From: Tridacna crocea
Taxonomy: Eukaryota; Mollusca; Bivalvia; Cardiida; Cardiidae
DNA length: 64,000 nucleotides
Direction: 5' to 3'
Assembly (NCBI GenBank): GCA_943736015.1
Contig: OX031071.1
Span: 13,612,119 to 13,676,118, forward strand
A program made the translations under genes and the position numbers. This document shows, piece after piece, positions 9,465-20,289 of the stretch. Position 1 is the stretch's first letter. Every line of letters starts with the position of its first letter. Under the pieces are notes generated by a model that was not told the origin of the DNA, made no database searches, and saw nothing but the letters and a program-made list of their open reading frames with translations.

Positions 9465-9886
9465 ATGAGTGAAAATGATGTTAACACAAAATAATTTACC
9501 CGTACATATATCCATTTTCTGAGACGAATCTAATATAAACAGGTTCCGTGCATTAGAACTGGAACCATAGTATATACCTTTATATCAGAAAACATCTGAA
9601 TGCTGGGAAACAATAATAAAACATCTAGCTTTACTTCTATCTGTAGTATAGGTGCCAACCTGTATAATTGGATATTAACTTATGTAGTAATTACTTCTTT
9701 CTGTTCTAATGAAAGACAAATAAGACGCTTTGTTCCTGTAACATCTTTCAGCGCCAAGGGCGAACACAGTTACTTTTTGAGGACTACATAGATCAAGATC
9801 AGACTGCACGTTTTGGATCCAAGCCGAACGCTATCTTATGCTAAATTATGACCAAATTTTTCCTTCATGTACAGCGGAAATCAATT
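9465..9886. other. No recognisable feature
   Basis: Contains half of a GATC palindrome (about 9790-9815); otherwise nothing supported. Confidence 0.4.
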
Positions 9887-10110
9887 TTAACCTTTACCAC
9901 ACGACAAAAATTAAGCCTTGTCCAACTTGAAAGCATTTGCGGATGACAAAATAAAAGTGAATGAAAGTTTGATATTTGTTTTGTGAAGTGTAGAAAACAT
10001 TGTGAGAAAAGGAGAAAATGCTGGAGCATTTTCTCCTTTTCCCACAATGTTTTCAAAAGGCGTCTACCTCGGGGTCGTCAAAAAGTCGTCATTGTGTGGT
10101 AGAGGGTTAA
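9887..10110. mobile_element. TTAA-hairpin element, A-like, loop deleted
   Basis: TTAA at both ends. The hairpin core is shortened so that ATGCTG meets GAGCATTTTC, leaving a hairpin almost without loop. Confidence 0.8.
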
Positions 10111-10194
10111 GTCTTTTATCACCATGCATATTACTTTCTCTTTTTCATTGGCTATAAATATAGTCACACAGCAAAGTAAAGTGGTGGGGAATGC

Positions 10195-10243
10195 AGGTCA
10201 GAGATCAGACTACACGTTCTGTGCAGTCTGATCTTGATCTACA
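10195..10243. repeat. GATC-rich palindrome
   Basis: GAGATCAGACTACACGTTC facing TGTGCAGTCTGATCTTGATC. Confidence 0.65.
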
Positions 10244-10286
10244 TTTTTCACAAAAGCTTCTGGTGTCGTCAACAGTAAGAAAAGAG

Positions 10287-10502
10287 TTAACTCTTTACTA
10301 CACGACAAATTTTTAAACTGGTTCAAATTGGAAGCATTTACAGACGACAAAATAAGGTGGCTGAAAAATTGGGAAAGGTAGAAAACATTGTGGGAAAAGG
10401 AGAAAATGCTGGTTACCAGCATTTTCTCCTTTTCCTATAGTGTTTTCAAAAGGCTTCTTTCTCGGGGGCGTCAAAAGTAGGGATTGTGTGGTAATGGGTT
10501 AA
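10287..10502. mobile_element. TTAA-hairpin element, subfamily A
   Basis: TTAA both ends; hairpin intact; the segment between the left end and hairpin is about 12 bases shorter than usual. Confidence 0.8.
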
Positions 10503-10955
10503 GAATCTAGGGGAAAAATGAATTCCAGGCTGGCGGTGAATCGAACGCGCGTTTCCTTTTATTATCATTCTTGTTGTTTTGTATTGAAGAAATATAAGAC
10601 AGAAAACAGCAAAAATATTTGTTTACATATGCCCTGAGTGAAAAACAAAACCAAAAAAAAAATGTTTATTCGATAATCTCTGATTACTGGAGAAGTGGGA
10701 TGAGGAAATTGAACCAGGAAAATTAATTGAATCATATCCTACAGTGTTTATCGTGTTGAATTTAGCAGCAGGAAAAATAGATTCAGTAAAGTTCGTTTGT
10801 ATCAATGGAAATTAAATAGCTGTAAACGTAAACAGAGATGCAGATGGTGTAGACTAAGATCAAACAATGGGTTTCGGTCGGTATAATCTCACCTAAGAAC
10901 AACACTAGACCAGACGGACAGACTCGGCGCGGATGAACCGAACCAAACCACCTAA

Positions 10956-11184
10956 TTAACCCTTTCCTATACGACAAACTTTTGGACTAGACCAAATTGA
11001 AAGCATTTGCAGACGACCATTCAACTCTTGCTGAAAATATGATTTCTGTCTATGATAGGGTGGAAAACATTGTGGAAAAAGGAGAAAATGCTGGTTACCA
11101 GCATTTTCTCCTTTTCCCACAATATTTTCAAAAGACTACTATTCCAGACCCGTAAAAACCAGGGATTGTTTGGGAAAGGGTTAA
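10956..11184. mobile_element. TTAA-hairpin element, subfamily D (type description)
   Basis: TTAA both ends. Subfamily D: CCCTTTCCTATACGACAAAC, TTTTGGACTAGACCAAATTG, CAATTCAACTCTTGCTGAAA, an A-type hairpin, then CTACTATTCCAGACCCGTAA and CCAGGGATTGTTTGGGAAAG. Confidence 0.85.
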
Positions 11185-11244
11185 AGCAAATAGAATACCC
11201 AAGGCATCTTTCATTCAAATGAATTTTTTAATTTTCCGTTTAGT

Positions 11245-11490
11245 TAAATTCGCTATAGGTTGCCCATATGGGCGAAGTCCCCGAAGACTGTACGTTTTAC
11301 TCAGGACAAAGTGCAAGATACGAGGCGAAGCCCAAGCTAAGTTAATGGCTCGTTAACCTTACCCCTGTATGGCACAGTCACTCTGGACCTAAAACTAACG
11401 TTTCATCCGAAAAACCATAAGTAATTTAGATAGCTAGCCTTGGAACTGGCCATCTCAAATTACTAATAGTCTTTCAGATGAGACAAACCT
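11245..11490. repeat. Rearranged SINE-like fragments
   Basis: GTTGCCCATATGGGCGAAG is the complement of the tail of the SINE-like copy at 26315-26585, while ATTACTAATAGTCTTTCAGA (about 11456) matches the same copy in direct orientation (26400). Two oppositely oriented pieces of one family. Confidence 0.4.
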
Positions 11491-11502
11491 CAGTGTTGTA
11501 TG

Positions 11503-11732
11503 TTAACTCATTACCAAACGACAATATTTTAGGCTTGCCCAAATCGAAAGCATTTGCAGACGATAAAATAAAAGTGACTGAAAATTTTGAAATTTGTATT
11601 GTGAAGGGTAGAAAACATTGTGGGAAAAGGAGAAAATGTTGGTTACCAGCATTTTCTCCTTTTCCCACTATGTTTTCTAAAGGCTTATTTCTCAGGGTCG
11701 TCAAAAGTAGGGATTGTGTGGTAATTGGTTAA
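11503..11732. mobile_element. TTAA-hairpin element, subfamily A
   Basis: TTAA both ends; hairpin intact apart from ATGTTGG/CCAGCAT. Confidence 0.85.
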
Positions 11733-12034
11733 CAATCACCCAACTTTTCTCGTAAAGTCCATCTCATTTACATTATTTCAGGGGAGGTAACTGTGCTAGC
11801 ATTATAAATACATGCAGTTTGATCTTGGTCTTCAGTGTCCGCCAAATTACAACTAATGTATCCTTTGGTAGGATAAATGCAGCATTTAGCATTAAAATCA
11901 ATACAAATATTGCAATCATTCCTCATCTACATGAAACTTTAGCTTTTCGCCTCTACAGGATTAATGTTGTATGTAATCAGGCCGTCTGAGTAGAAAAAAA
12001 CTAGTATAATTTAGCTCTATAGTTTACGCCATGA

Positions 12035-12261
12035 TTAACCCTTCCCAAACGACAAATTTTGGACTCTTCCAAACTGAAAGAGTTTGTAGACGACAATTTT
12101 AGATTTTGAGAAAATGGCAGAAAGTTCTCAAAAAGGGTAGAAAACACTGTGGGAAAAGGAGAAATTGCTCATTATGAGCAATTTCTCCTTTTCCCACGGT
12201 GTTTTCAAAAGACTTTTACTGCAGACACGTAAAAACCAGGGCTTGTTTGGGAAAGGGTTAA
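12035..12261. mobile_element. TTAA-hairpin element, subfamily B
   Basis: TTAA both ends, opposite orientation to the copy at 8424; core GCTCATTATGAGC. Confidence 0.85.
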
Positions 12262-12804
12262 ATAGGTTTGGTGTATATATATCACAGAACAAAATCTTGC
12301 ATCATTCTTTTTCTCTCTCAAAGCTTCACCATCTATGCCAAACAAAAAATCAGTACATGTACCACAGTCAAGATATTTGTAAATCTTCAAGATCTAGGTA
12401 AATCTTTAAAAAAAAAGGGGGGCTTTCTTAGATTTAATTGATATTTGCATGAATGATCAAATAGTATGATTCTTTTATATGCCTTGCAGACTTCTTTTAG
12501 TTGATATAATTAAAGAATAGTGTTGCAATATAAAACTTCTTATGAATAATGTTGCTCTCAATGTAGTAGATGCCCTTTTTCCTAAGACAGTGGAGCGATT
12601 CAGGGCAATCAAGGCTCTCTTCTCCATTTTTTTCCTGTCTGTTTGTTTTTCGTCTTGTATAATTCTTCTTAATACAATTTCTTTGTGCTGCATTAGACAT
12701 AAACAAAATCTGTGTCTGTCGCGGAGAAACCTTATCAAGACAGGGGTGATGCTATTTATTATTTATTTACCAAAAACAAGTGCAATGTCGTAATTTTCCC
12801 TCAG

Positions 12805-12894
12805 GTCTATTTTGCAATGGAGGAAAATTTGATGAAGATCGAAGACAAGTATGAGGCCGTACAGAATCTTTTGTCTGATCTGAAATCTACATAA
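12805..12894 (+). CDS. Possible terminal exon, coiled-coil C-terminus
   Basis: A clear acceptor (TAATTTTCCCTCAG, ending at 12804) is followed by 29 codons and TAA: VYFAMEENLMKIEDKYEAVQ then NLLSDLKST. It is strongly helical and charged with heptad-like spacing. No upstream exon of the same gene was identified, and the segment lies between repeats, so it could be an exon of a gene beginning elsewhere or chance. Function unknown. Confidence 0.3.
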   Translation, partial: VYFAMEENLMKIEDKYEAVQNLLSDLKST

Positions 12895-12911
12895 TATAAG
12901 GTACTTGATTC

Positions 12912-13173
12912 TTAACCCTTTATCACACAACGACGACTTTTGACGACCCCTGGGGTAGAAGCCTTTTGAAAACATTGTGGGAAAATCGACAGCATTTGCA
13001 GACGACAAAATAAAAGTGATTGAAAATTTGAATATCTTTTTTTGAAGGATAGAAAACATCATGGAAAAAGGAGAAAATGCTGGTTACCAGCATTTTCTCC
13101 TTTTTCAAGAATGTTTTCTATAGGGTTCTTTCTCGGGCTTGTCAAAAGTAGGGGTTATGTGGTAATGGGTTAA
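12912..13173. mobile_element. Chimeric TTAA-hairpin element with two like ends
   Basis: Both ends are of the left type (TTTATCACACAACGACGAC at the left; GTCAAAAGTAGGGGTTATG inverted at the right). An abrupt join at GTGGGAAAATCGACAGC fuses a broken left half to a nearly full second copy. Confidence 0.75.
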
Positions 13174-13200
13174 GAATGGTTGGTGAATACGGGCCAAAAG
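13174..13200. repeat. End of a palindromic element
   Basis: GAATGGTTGGTGAATACGGG matches the right end of the element at 17129-17308. Confidence 0.4.
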
Positions 13201-13528
13201 GATCTTGTCTGCAAATGCTTTCGATTTGGACCCTTGTAAGATTTTGTGGACAGATGAAACGTTCAGGCTCTATTTTCCGAGGACGAGTTATAGACTAGTG
13301 AATATGACAGGGTTCATTCCTCACTTATCACGAGTCATTGTTTCGTCGACTTGTGGGAAAGCAGCCACTGACTTGTGAATTATACTGTGCAAAGTTCTTG
13401 TAGGCCTAGTAGCTCTAAGCTCCAGGTAATCATAGAGAGGCGCAATGGCCGCCGAGTCATAATTAAAAGCAATGGTTGCTTTCCCATGCAAGAAAAATAC
13501 CGACACTATGGTGAGAGGTAAGTGAAGT

Positions 13529-13727
13529 TTAACTCTTTACCACACAACAAGATTTTAGGCTTGTCCAAATTGAAAGCTTTCACACATGACAACATAAATA
13601 TGACTCAAAAATTGAAATTCCGCTTTGAAAGGTTAGAAAACAGTATGGGAAAATGAGAAAATTCTGGTTTCCGAGAATATTCTTTCTCAGCGTCATTAAA
13701 AGTAAGGGTTGCGTGGTAAAGAGTTAA
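13529..13727. mobile_element. TTAA-hairpin element, hairpin largely lost
   Basis: TTAA both ends and both end sequences present, but the middle is reduced (GAAAATTCTGGTTTCCGAG). Confidence 0.7.
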
Positions 13728-14229
13728 ATAATGCTTGCAAAATAAGTATTTGACCCTCGGACAGAATTCTGGCTCTCAAAAACATTTGTAGCATAGCCGA
13801 TATTAGAGCTCAAAAAACCCTGTGTACAACTACACTAGCCCTTAAAATGTTTTCCGTTTCTCATACATTGTCATGACACGGAAATATATAGCAAAAAAAA
13901 ACTTTACGAACGTTTAGAATGACATAAAAAGAAAAAAAAAGGCCAAATTAAGCAGATACAACATGACAGATCACGCTTTGTGCACGTAACGTAACGTCAG
14001 GTAACACAGCGTCAAGGTGACCTTGTTCGGTGACGTCTAATGTAGTGATCATGTGACAGCTCGTAAAGGTCACGTGACATCAATTAATGAATATGTATTA
14101 CAAGGCCATGTCTGTAATGACAAGCATTACCAACCGAATGACAACTTGCAAAACATTACTTGCCTTCTTTGTCCATTTTTTTTAAAATACTCTCAATGCC
14201 ATATGCTAAAATAGGGGCGTTTGCGGACA
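13728..14229. other. No recognisable feature
   Basis: Several CACGTGA/GGTCACGTG-like motifs (about 13970-14090) but no gene seen. Confidence 0.35.
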
Positions 14230-14230
14230 C

Positions 14231-14281
14231 TATAGATCAAGATCAGACTGCACAGAACGTGCAGTCTGATCTTGGATCGAT
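14231..14281. repeat. GATC-rich palindrome
   Basis: TATAGATCAAGATCAGACTG, CACAGAACGTGCAG, then CTGATCTTGGATCGATA: near-perfect inverted repeat. Confidence 0.75.
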
Positions 14282-14337
14282 ATATACCGTTCGTCTTTAC
14301 AGACAAGTCCATTCAGATAAAAAAAAAATTAGCTGCT

Positions 14338-14577
14338 GAAAGAGTTCGTTACGTACGAGTATATGTTAGTCTGAATGACGATGATGAAAGAGTTCGTTAC
14401 GTACGAGTAAATGTTAGTCTAAATGACGATGATGAAAGAGTTCGTTACGTACGAGTAAATGTTAGTCTAAATGACGATGATGAAAGAGTTCGTTACGTAC
14501 GAGTATATGTTAATCTAAATGACGATGATGAAAGAGTTTGTTACGTACGAGTATATGTTAATCTAAATGACGATGAT
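14338..14577 (+). repeat. 48-bp minisatellite, five copies, open in one frame
   Basis: Unit GAAAGAGTTCGTTACGTACG continuing to AATGACGATGAT, five times with one to three differences per copy. The period is a multiple of three, so the frame stays open and reads ERVRYVRVNVSLNDDD five times, followed by an aspartate run. The frame begins without ATG, so expression is doubtful. Confidence 0.85.
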
Positions 14578-14784
14578 GAAGACGATGATGATGATGATGA
14601 CGGTGATGATAATGTAGGTGATAATGATAAAATAGCAATAAAAAAACTTGAAAATTAATGTAAAGCAAAAATCAAATACATGTAGACTATCACATACTTA
14701 TAACATCATACTTATTTCTGTCTAGGGTCGACATACTGCACAATAAGCTTGTATTCAGTACATCACACATACAGTATGCCACGT

Positions 14785-15012
14785 TTAACCCTTTACTCCA
14801 TAGATACTCATTTCTACGCATTGCTTGTAGGAGCGTTTGGAAAACATTGTGGCAAAAGGTGAAATTGCTCGTGACGAGCAATTTCACCCTTTGCCACAAT
14901 GTTTTCTATGCTATCAAAAGGTGTCATATACACGTAAGAAACAGCTTCATCCTTGCTGTTATTTAGGGTCAATTAGAGATATCATAGAAATGCCTTATGG
15001 GGGTTAAGGGTT
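14785..15012. mobile_element. TTAA-hairpin element, subfamily C (type description)
   Basis: Starts with TTAA, CCCTTTACTCCATAGATACT, CATTTCTACGCATTGC; hairpin arms GTGGCAAAAGGTGAAATTGC with core TCGTGACGAG; right half ATCAAAAGGTGTCATATACA, CTTGCTGTTATTTAGGGTC and TAGAGATATCATAGAAATG. Compared with A, both arms differ in step (GGG to GGC and GAG to GTG, mirrored). Confidence 0.8.
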
Positions 15013-15020
15013 AGATAATT

Positions 15021-15280
15021 GTGACTTGTCACGCGGAAAGGAACAACTTGGAAATTCCGAACGTCAATTAGATGAAAGCAGACCAAAGATGAGTGCAGGT
15101 TAAGTAAAGTTGGTAGTTCAAAAATGATTGTATAACAAGGTAGAATGACCACTTTTCATACAGAAAATATCATAAGAGCGAAAAGTGTTAACCCCGGTCA
15201 GCCTGCGCAATTCACGCAGTCTGACCAGGGTTGGCTTTTTTCGCAGTTCCCAGAGGGTCCCTTTTTGCGTGACGGGTCAC
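15021..15280. mobile_element. 260-bp GTGAC-ended element, copy 1
   Basis: Ends GTGACTTGTCACGCGGAAAG and CTTTTTGCGTGACGGGTCAC are inverted repeats; inside lies the foldback CCCCGGTCAGCCTGCGC / CAGTCTGACCAGGGTTGG. Copies of the same length at 16101 and 26038 (the last inverted). Confidence 0.8.
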
Positions 15281-15394
15281 ATTATTAATTAGTTTCAATT
15301 TGAATGATTTCAAAATACATCCTGCATCGCATGCATGTACAAGTAAACCCCTTATTCTGAAAAAGCGTCACTTTTTGGACTTTTACCAGACAGC

Positions 15395-15437
15395 GTGGAT
15401 CAAGATCAGACTAGACGTGCAGTCTGATATTGGATCT
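15395..15437. repeat. GATC-rich palindrome, shortened
   Basis: GTGGATCAAGATCAGACTAG facing CAGTCTGATATTGGATC. Confidence 0.6.
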
Positions 15438-15640
15438 AAAATGTCCGATACGGTGATTTTTGTAATGAGAAATCGGCATTTAAATCTGCAGTAGGTAGAT
15501 CTATATTTATGGTCTAAATTCTTGTAGGAAGTGTTCATTTGAGTTTATATAGTAATCAATGGGTTAAACCATTAATACACAGGCGACTTCATAATGAACT
15601 ATTGGTGTAGGGAGATTCAAAGAAAGACAATTTAAATCTT

Positions 15641-16017
15641 TATTATATACCTAGCAGTGAAAAAGTGGAATTTCCTAGTGTAATAAATTTTGATATCATC
15701 ACTAGTGATGATATCAAATTTCACTTTCACTTCCTGCCGTAATTTAGGAACTACTTTTTTCTTTTGCATTAAGCACTTATAGATAGTCTTTGTTGTTTTA
15801 CAAACGAAAAATTAAAAAATATTAATGTTAATAAGGTATATAATAAATAGAATAATCAACTAGTTATTTTTTTATATGAAAAATATCTCAGTCGGATGCA
15901 TCGTAAGGCGTTAAAAAAAACTCGTGCTGCGCACTCGTTTTTTCAACGCCTAACAACGCATCCTCGTGAGATATTTTTCATATCAAAAATAACCAGTTGA
16001 TTATCCTCTATATCTTT
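15641..16017. mobile_element. Two-hairpin element, copy 1
   Basis: Starts TATTATATACCTAGCAGTGA. First foldback at ATATCATCACTAGTGATGAT; second, larger foldback pairs AATCAACTAGTTATTTTTT / ATATGAAAAATATCTCA with its complement around a GCGTT / AACGCC stem and a CTCGTGCTGCGCACTCG tip. Second copy at 59868-60222. Confidence 0.75.
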
Positions 16018-16100
16018 GTTTTGGATGTCTGTACAGCAATTCCAAGAAATATCTTTAAAAACGATAGACGGTCTAACAGTTAGGCTACTGGAATATAAAT

Positions 16101-16360
16101 GTGACCTATCACACTAAAAGGGACCATCTGGGAATTCTGCCCATCAATTAGATGAAAACAGATCAACGATAGTGCAGGTCAGCTTAAGTTGATAATTCAA
16201 AAATAATTGTATAACAAGGTACAATGACCACTTTTAATCAAGAAAATGCCATTGAAGCGAAAAATGTCAACCCTGGTCAGCCTGCGCAATTTGTGCAGTC
16301 TGACCAGTGTTGACACATTTCGAAGTTCCCTGGAGGTGCCTTTTTAGCGTGATGGGTCAC
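16101..16360. mobile_element. 260-bp GTGAC-ended element, copy 2
   Basis: Ends GTGACCTATCACACTAAAAG and CTTTTTAGCGTGATGGGTCAC; same length and order as copy 1, at about 80-85% identity by eye. Confidence 0.8.
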
Positions 16361-16967
16361 AAATATTTAAACTCTTTTTTGCTCAATATGAAGGAGAAAT
16401 ATGAAAATTAACCTCATGAGGACTTGCCGTTTTTTCCTCACCATTTCTCATTTTCATTTTGTTGAAAAGTAGTATTGGGTTATTGAGGAACACTTATGAA
16501 ATATTGGATTTCCAAATAGACCAAAATAAAAAGGACAATTCTCTATTTCAATAAACTACATTGGAATGAACCAAAGTCATCGTCTATGCATTAGCAATAG
16601 CAACGTTGCAACTAGTGGTTTCATCAAAATGCGAGCAAATATGGCAGCACGGGTCCGCCCAATAAACATGTTCATATTTTTGACCAATCAAAAAACACCA
16701 TCTATTCATTCGTTATCAGTACCAAAACATTTGTCAAAATCAACTGCATTCAGCTTCGCCGAAAGCAAGCGCCCGGAAATAGGTTTTCGATATACTTTAT
16801 CAGGTATTTCAGTTATAATACGCTAAAAAAATCACTTATAGTAATTATACATATATCCTTGAATTCACAAGCGCTAGTCTGATGCTTTGCCAAACAGCAC
16901 CCGGTATAATTGTCTTTTTTGATCAGTTTCTCTCTTTATCAGCTGTTTCCTAATCATTTTCACAAGC
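16361..16967. other. No recognisable feature
   Basis: Short chance frames only. Confidence 0.35.
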
Positions 16968-17365
16968 TTAAAACGTTACCAAAAGAGAAAAAAAAAATGT
17001 AGACTTATCCAAGTTGAAAGCATTTTCTGACGACCATTAAAGATGAACAAAAATAAGAGAGTTTGTAGTTGATAAGGGAGAAAACATGGTAAGAAAAGGA
17101 GGCAATACTGATCACCAGGGTCCGTATTCACCAATCATTCTTAAGAACGTTCTTAATCATTCAAGATTTCAACAATGTGAAAGTGACAGAACTTCTGATT
17201 GGCTAAACCGTTTGGTTTAGTCAATCAGAAGTTCTGTTACTTCCACAGAAAAAAAATGAAGAGTAAGACTAAGAGCGTACTTGAGAATGGTTGGTGAATA
17301 CAATAATTTCAAAAGTCTTCTATCTCTTGGTCGTTAAAACTCAGGATTGTGTGGTAAAGGTTTAA
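16968..17365. mobile_element. TTAA-hairpin element split by another element
   Basis: TTAA at 16968 and 17362 with decayed ends; the hairpin core is interrupted after GATCACCAG by the palindromic element at 17129-17308. Confidence 0.65.
17129..17308. mobile_element. ~180-bp foldback inserted in a TTAA-hairpin element
   Basis: Ends GTCCGTATTCACCAATCATT and GAATGGTTGGTGAATACAA are inverted; the inner arms pair CAGAACTTCTGATTGGCTAA with its complement around CCGTTTGG. Confidence 0.75.
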
Positions 17366-17809
17366 AGCAGTGTCTTACAAAAGGTCCGGCGGAGGCTGAC
17401 TTTGACATACGTTTCGAGGTCATGAGGTCAGCTGTCATTGGAAAGGTCAGGTATTAATGACAAAGTACCATGTATGTTTCATCGCAACCAAAATATGTCA
17501 CCTTCGACTTTCCCTCCCGTGTCAAACCTAACCGTGCAGTATATCTGAGCTATGCTCTAGCTAAAAAGGGGGTAAAAATATATTTTGTCTAACAACAGAC
17601 ATGACAATGAGGTAGAATGGTCCAATGACATGAAGAAAATTCACCCGTAGAAAAAAAGTATAGTGATATGAATCGAGACTTTTTGCAGGCGCATCAAACA
17701 GAGCACAACTGTTCATTGGCGCCAGTTTTCGCTATAAGTCTAACAGAATACCTCTGTAGTCTATCTTTATGACTTCATCGTGAAACAGAGTAAGAAATTG
17801 CAATCTTCT

Positions 17810-18110
17810 TTAACTCATTACAAAGGGACAATTTTTTTTTACCCTTCACAAAGCAAATTCCAAATTATCAGTAACTTTTATTTTGTCGTGTGCAAAATGC
17901 TTTAATCCTAGTCCAAATAGAAAGCATTTGCAGACGACAATTTCAATGTCGTTCGATAGGTGCAATTTTTCTCTGAAAAGGTAGAAAACATCGTGGGAAA
18001 AGGAGAAAATGCCATGGTTTCAACCACTTTCTCCTTTTCCCACATTCTTTTTTCAAAAGGCTTCTTTCCCAGGGATGTTAAAAGGCAGCATTTGCGTGGT
18101 AAAGGGTTAA
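17810..18110. mobile_element. TTAA-hairpin element, chimeric
   Basis: TTAA at both outer ends. The right part of one copy (CACAAAGCAAATTCC ... TTTATTTTGTCGTGTGC) is followed without a boundary by a second, nearly complete copy whose hairpin core is ATGCCATGGTTTC. Confidence 0.7.
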
Positions 18111-18152
18111 ACTACCTTACCTCAGGGAAATTTCATGATACACAACAGTTAT

Positions 18153-18153
<1 letters not shown>

Positions 18154-18194
<41 letters not shown>
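18154..18194. repeat. (TC)n microsatellite
   Basis: About 20 CT units without interruption. Confidence 0.95.
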
Positions 18195-18196
<2 letters not shown>

Positions 18197-18197
<1 letters not shown>

Positions 18198-18369
18198 GTT
18201 CTAGGACTGAATTAAAAGCATAAGCAGACAATATATATAAAAAAAGTTTCCATGTCTTTGGAAGGGTACAGAAAATTCTCAGAAAAGGAGACTACCCTGG
18301 TTCTCCTTTTCCCACAATGTTTTCAAAATCCTTCCTTCTCAGGGTCGGGGTTGCTTGGAAAAGCGTTAA
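18197..18369. mobile_element. TTAA-hairpin element, decayed
   Basis: Left end replaced by the TC run; hairpin reduced to CAGAAAAGGAGACTACC / GGTTCTCCTTTTCCC; right TTAA present. Confidence 0.6.
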
Positions 18370-18540
18370 TCTGACATCTAAAATTGAAGATCGATTTCAA
18401 CATGGAAAATTCTCAAATTCCGTAAGTAGGTACGAGGATAAACACTTTATCTAGTAAACGGTCATCGACTCGAACCACAAGTCATTGGCAATCTACTCAC
18501 GATAAAATTTGTGGGGTAATAGTTCTAGGTAGATATCTAT

Positions 18541-18812
18541 ATGGCTTCCAACTCGCAAAAAGGGTAATTCGGAATTTGGACAATTGCGTAAAGTGTCGTC
18601 TCGGATCAGCCTGCGCAGTCTGCGCAGGCTGATCCGAAACGACTCTTTCCGTCTGTATGTAATTTTCTGTTGTGTCTTCTGTATCACAAAGTCTATAATG
18701 TAGTCATAAAGTGCCGTCTTGGATTAGCCTGCGCGGACTGCGCAGACTGATCCGAGACGACCCTTTACACAGATATCCGAATGGCCCTCTTCATGTGTTG
18801 CAAGGCAGATAT
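18541..18812. mobile_element. Palindromic CGTAAAGTGTCGTC element, copy 2
   Basis: Bounded by TGGCTTCCAACTCGCAAAAA and CTTCATGTGTTGCAAGG; each arm folds (GGATCAGCCTGCGCAG / CTGCGCAGGCTGATCC). Confidence 0.7.
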
Positions 18813-18833
18813 CTATGTGGAATGATATATCTG

Positions 18834-19048
18834 ATAAACCCTTCACCACACAATCTCGTCTTTTAACAACTTGGAAATGAAGACGTTTTTAAAATATTGT
18901 GAAAAAAAGGAAAAATGTTGGTAATCAGCATTTTCTTCTTTTCCCACAATGTTTAAAAAGACAATTTCTACAATTTTGATCCACACTCAATTCGTTATCT
19001 TTTGTTTGGGGAAAAAAATCTGAAATTTTGTCGTGTGGTAAAGAATTG
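18834..19048. mobile_element. TTAA-hairpin element, decayed
   Basis: Ends TAAACCCTTCACCACACAAT and GTCGTGTGGTAAAGAATTG; hairpin with several mismatches. Confidence 0.65.
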
Positions 19049-19256
19049 AATTACTTTATGCATTATCACCATCAGACGAGATTTGTTTGTCACTGCAGTT
19101 GACAAATTTAGAAAAAATATTGTGGGAAAAGTATAAAAATCATCCTGCGATCAAAATATTTACATATGCTTTGATTTTCATGAAACGTGATTCTTGATGT
19201 TTTTTTTTTAATATTTTACACGAGTGTTTTAAAATCAGTCTGTTGCATATTTGTTT

Positions 19257-19458
19257 AAAACTCATTACCAAACTACAATATTTTCGGCTCGTTCAAATCG
19301 AAAGCATTTGCAGACGATAAAATAAAAGTGACTGAAAATTTGAAATGTTTTGGTAAGGGTTAGAAACATTGTGGGAAAAGGAGAAAATGCTGATTACCAG
19401 CATTTTCTCCTTCTTCCACAATGTTTTCTAAAGGCTTCCCTCCCATCTTCAAAATTAG
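19257..19458. mobile_element. TTAA-hairpin element, A-like, right end lost
   Basis: Left CTCATTACCAAACTAC; hairpin intact (ATGCTGATTACCAGCAT). Confidence 0.7.
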
Positions 19459-19798
19459 GGATATAGACCTCTATAGATTATAAATATTCTCGATATATAA
19501 TGCGTTAAAAGAAGAATTTTTACAATCAAGTTTTTTAAGAGCCTACTTACGTGCACAATAAAATTTCCTTGTTAACTTTAAAACCTATATTCTGCAAAAT
19601 AATATTCACGAACAGAGCTACAGTTGAGTTAAAGCCATTCTTATACAGTGTAAATATACGACTGAAGTAAAACCACGTCCCGTATTGGGAAATACCTAGA
19701 GCGCTTGACGTAATAGGAACCAACCACTTCAGTTCATTTATTCATACAGCGCAATTTAGCTAAAAATAGAGTGCTGGGATTCACACGTCTCTGCAGAT

Positions 19799-20012
19799 GT
19801 TAACGTTTTACAAAACTTGTTATCTAAATGAAAACTTTTGAAAAAATAAAAAGGATGTTTTATGGGATATATGTTGTAGTTGTCGTTGGAAGGATTTTGA
19901 AAACACTATGTGAATAGGAATAAATGCTGGTTACCAGCATTTGCTCCTTTTCCCACAATGTTTTCAATAGTTTTCTTTATAAGATCACGAGATGGTCTGG
20001 GTAACGAGTAAA
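19799..20012. mobile_element. TTAA-hairpin element, decayed
   Basis: TTAACGTTTTACAAAAC start; hairpin arms diverged except near the core. Confidence 0.5.
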
Positions 20013-20289
20013 CCTATGAAATCACACTACAGCACAAGTCGGTTATCTATGCAATACTTTGAGTACTTTGCTCTTGATCTATGGCGTCACACCACACCTT
20101 ATTTGCTACAACGAAAACAAAAAAAATCGCCATCTTTGACTAGATGCTGTAGACCTTTCTTTACTAGCAACCCAGAGGATGGTTATTCTTTTGTCTATAA
20201 AGTATCTGCCTGGTTTCCAACAGGGTGGTTGTTTTTTTTTTTGTTTTGCTCGGTAAAAGATTGTGCTTTTTAGAACTCTATTTTTAATC

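Noticed and set aside
13321..13506. 61-codon minus-strand frame with a coding-like look
   Set aside because: No ATG, no flanking splice sites and no family match; left unannotated.
16566..16826. 86-codon plus-strand frame
   Set aside because: No promoter, splice or domain evidence; composition like surrounding noncoding DNA.
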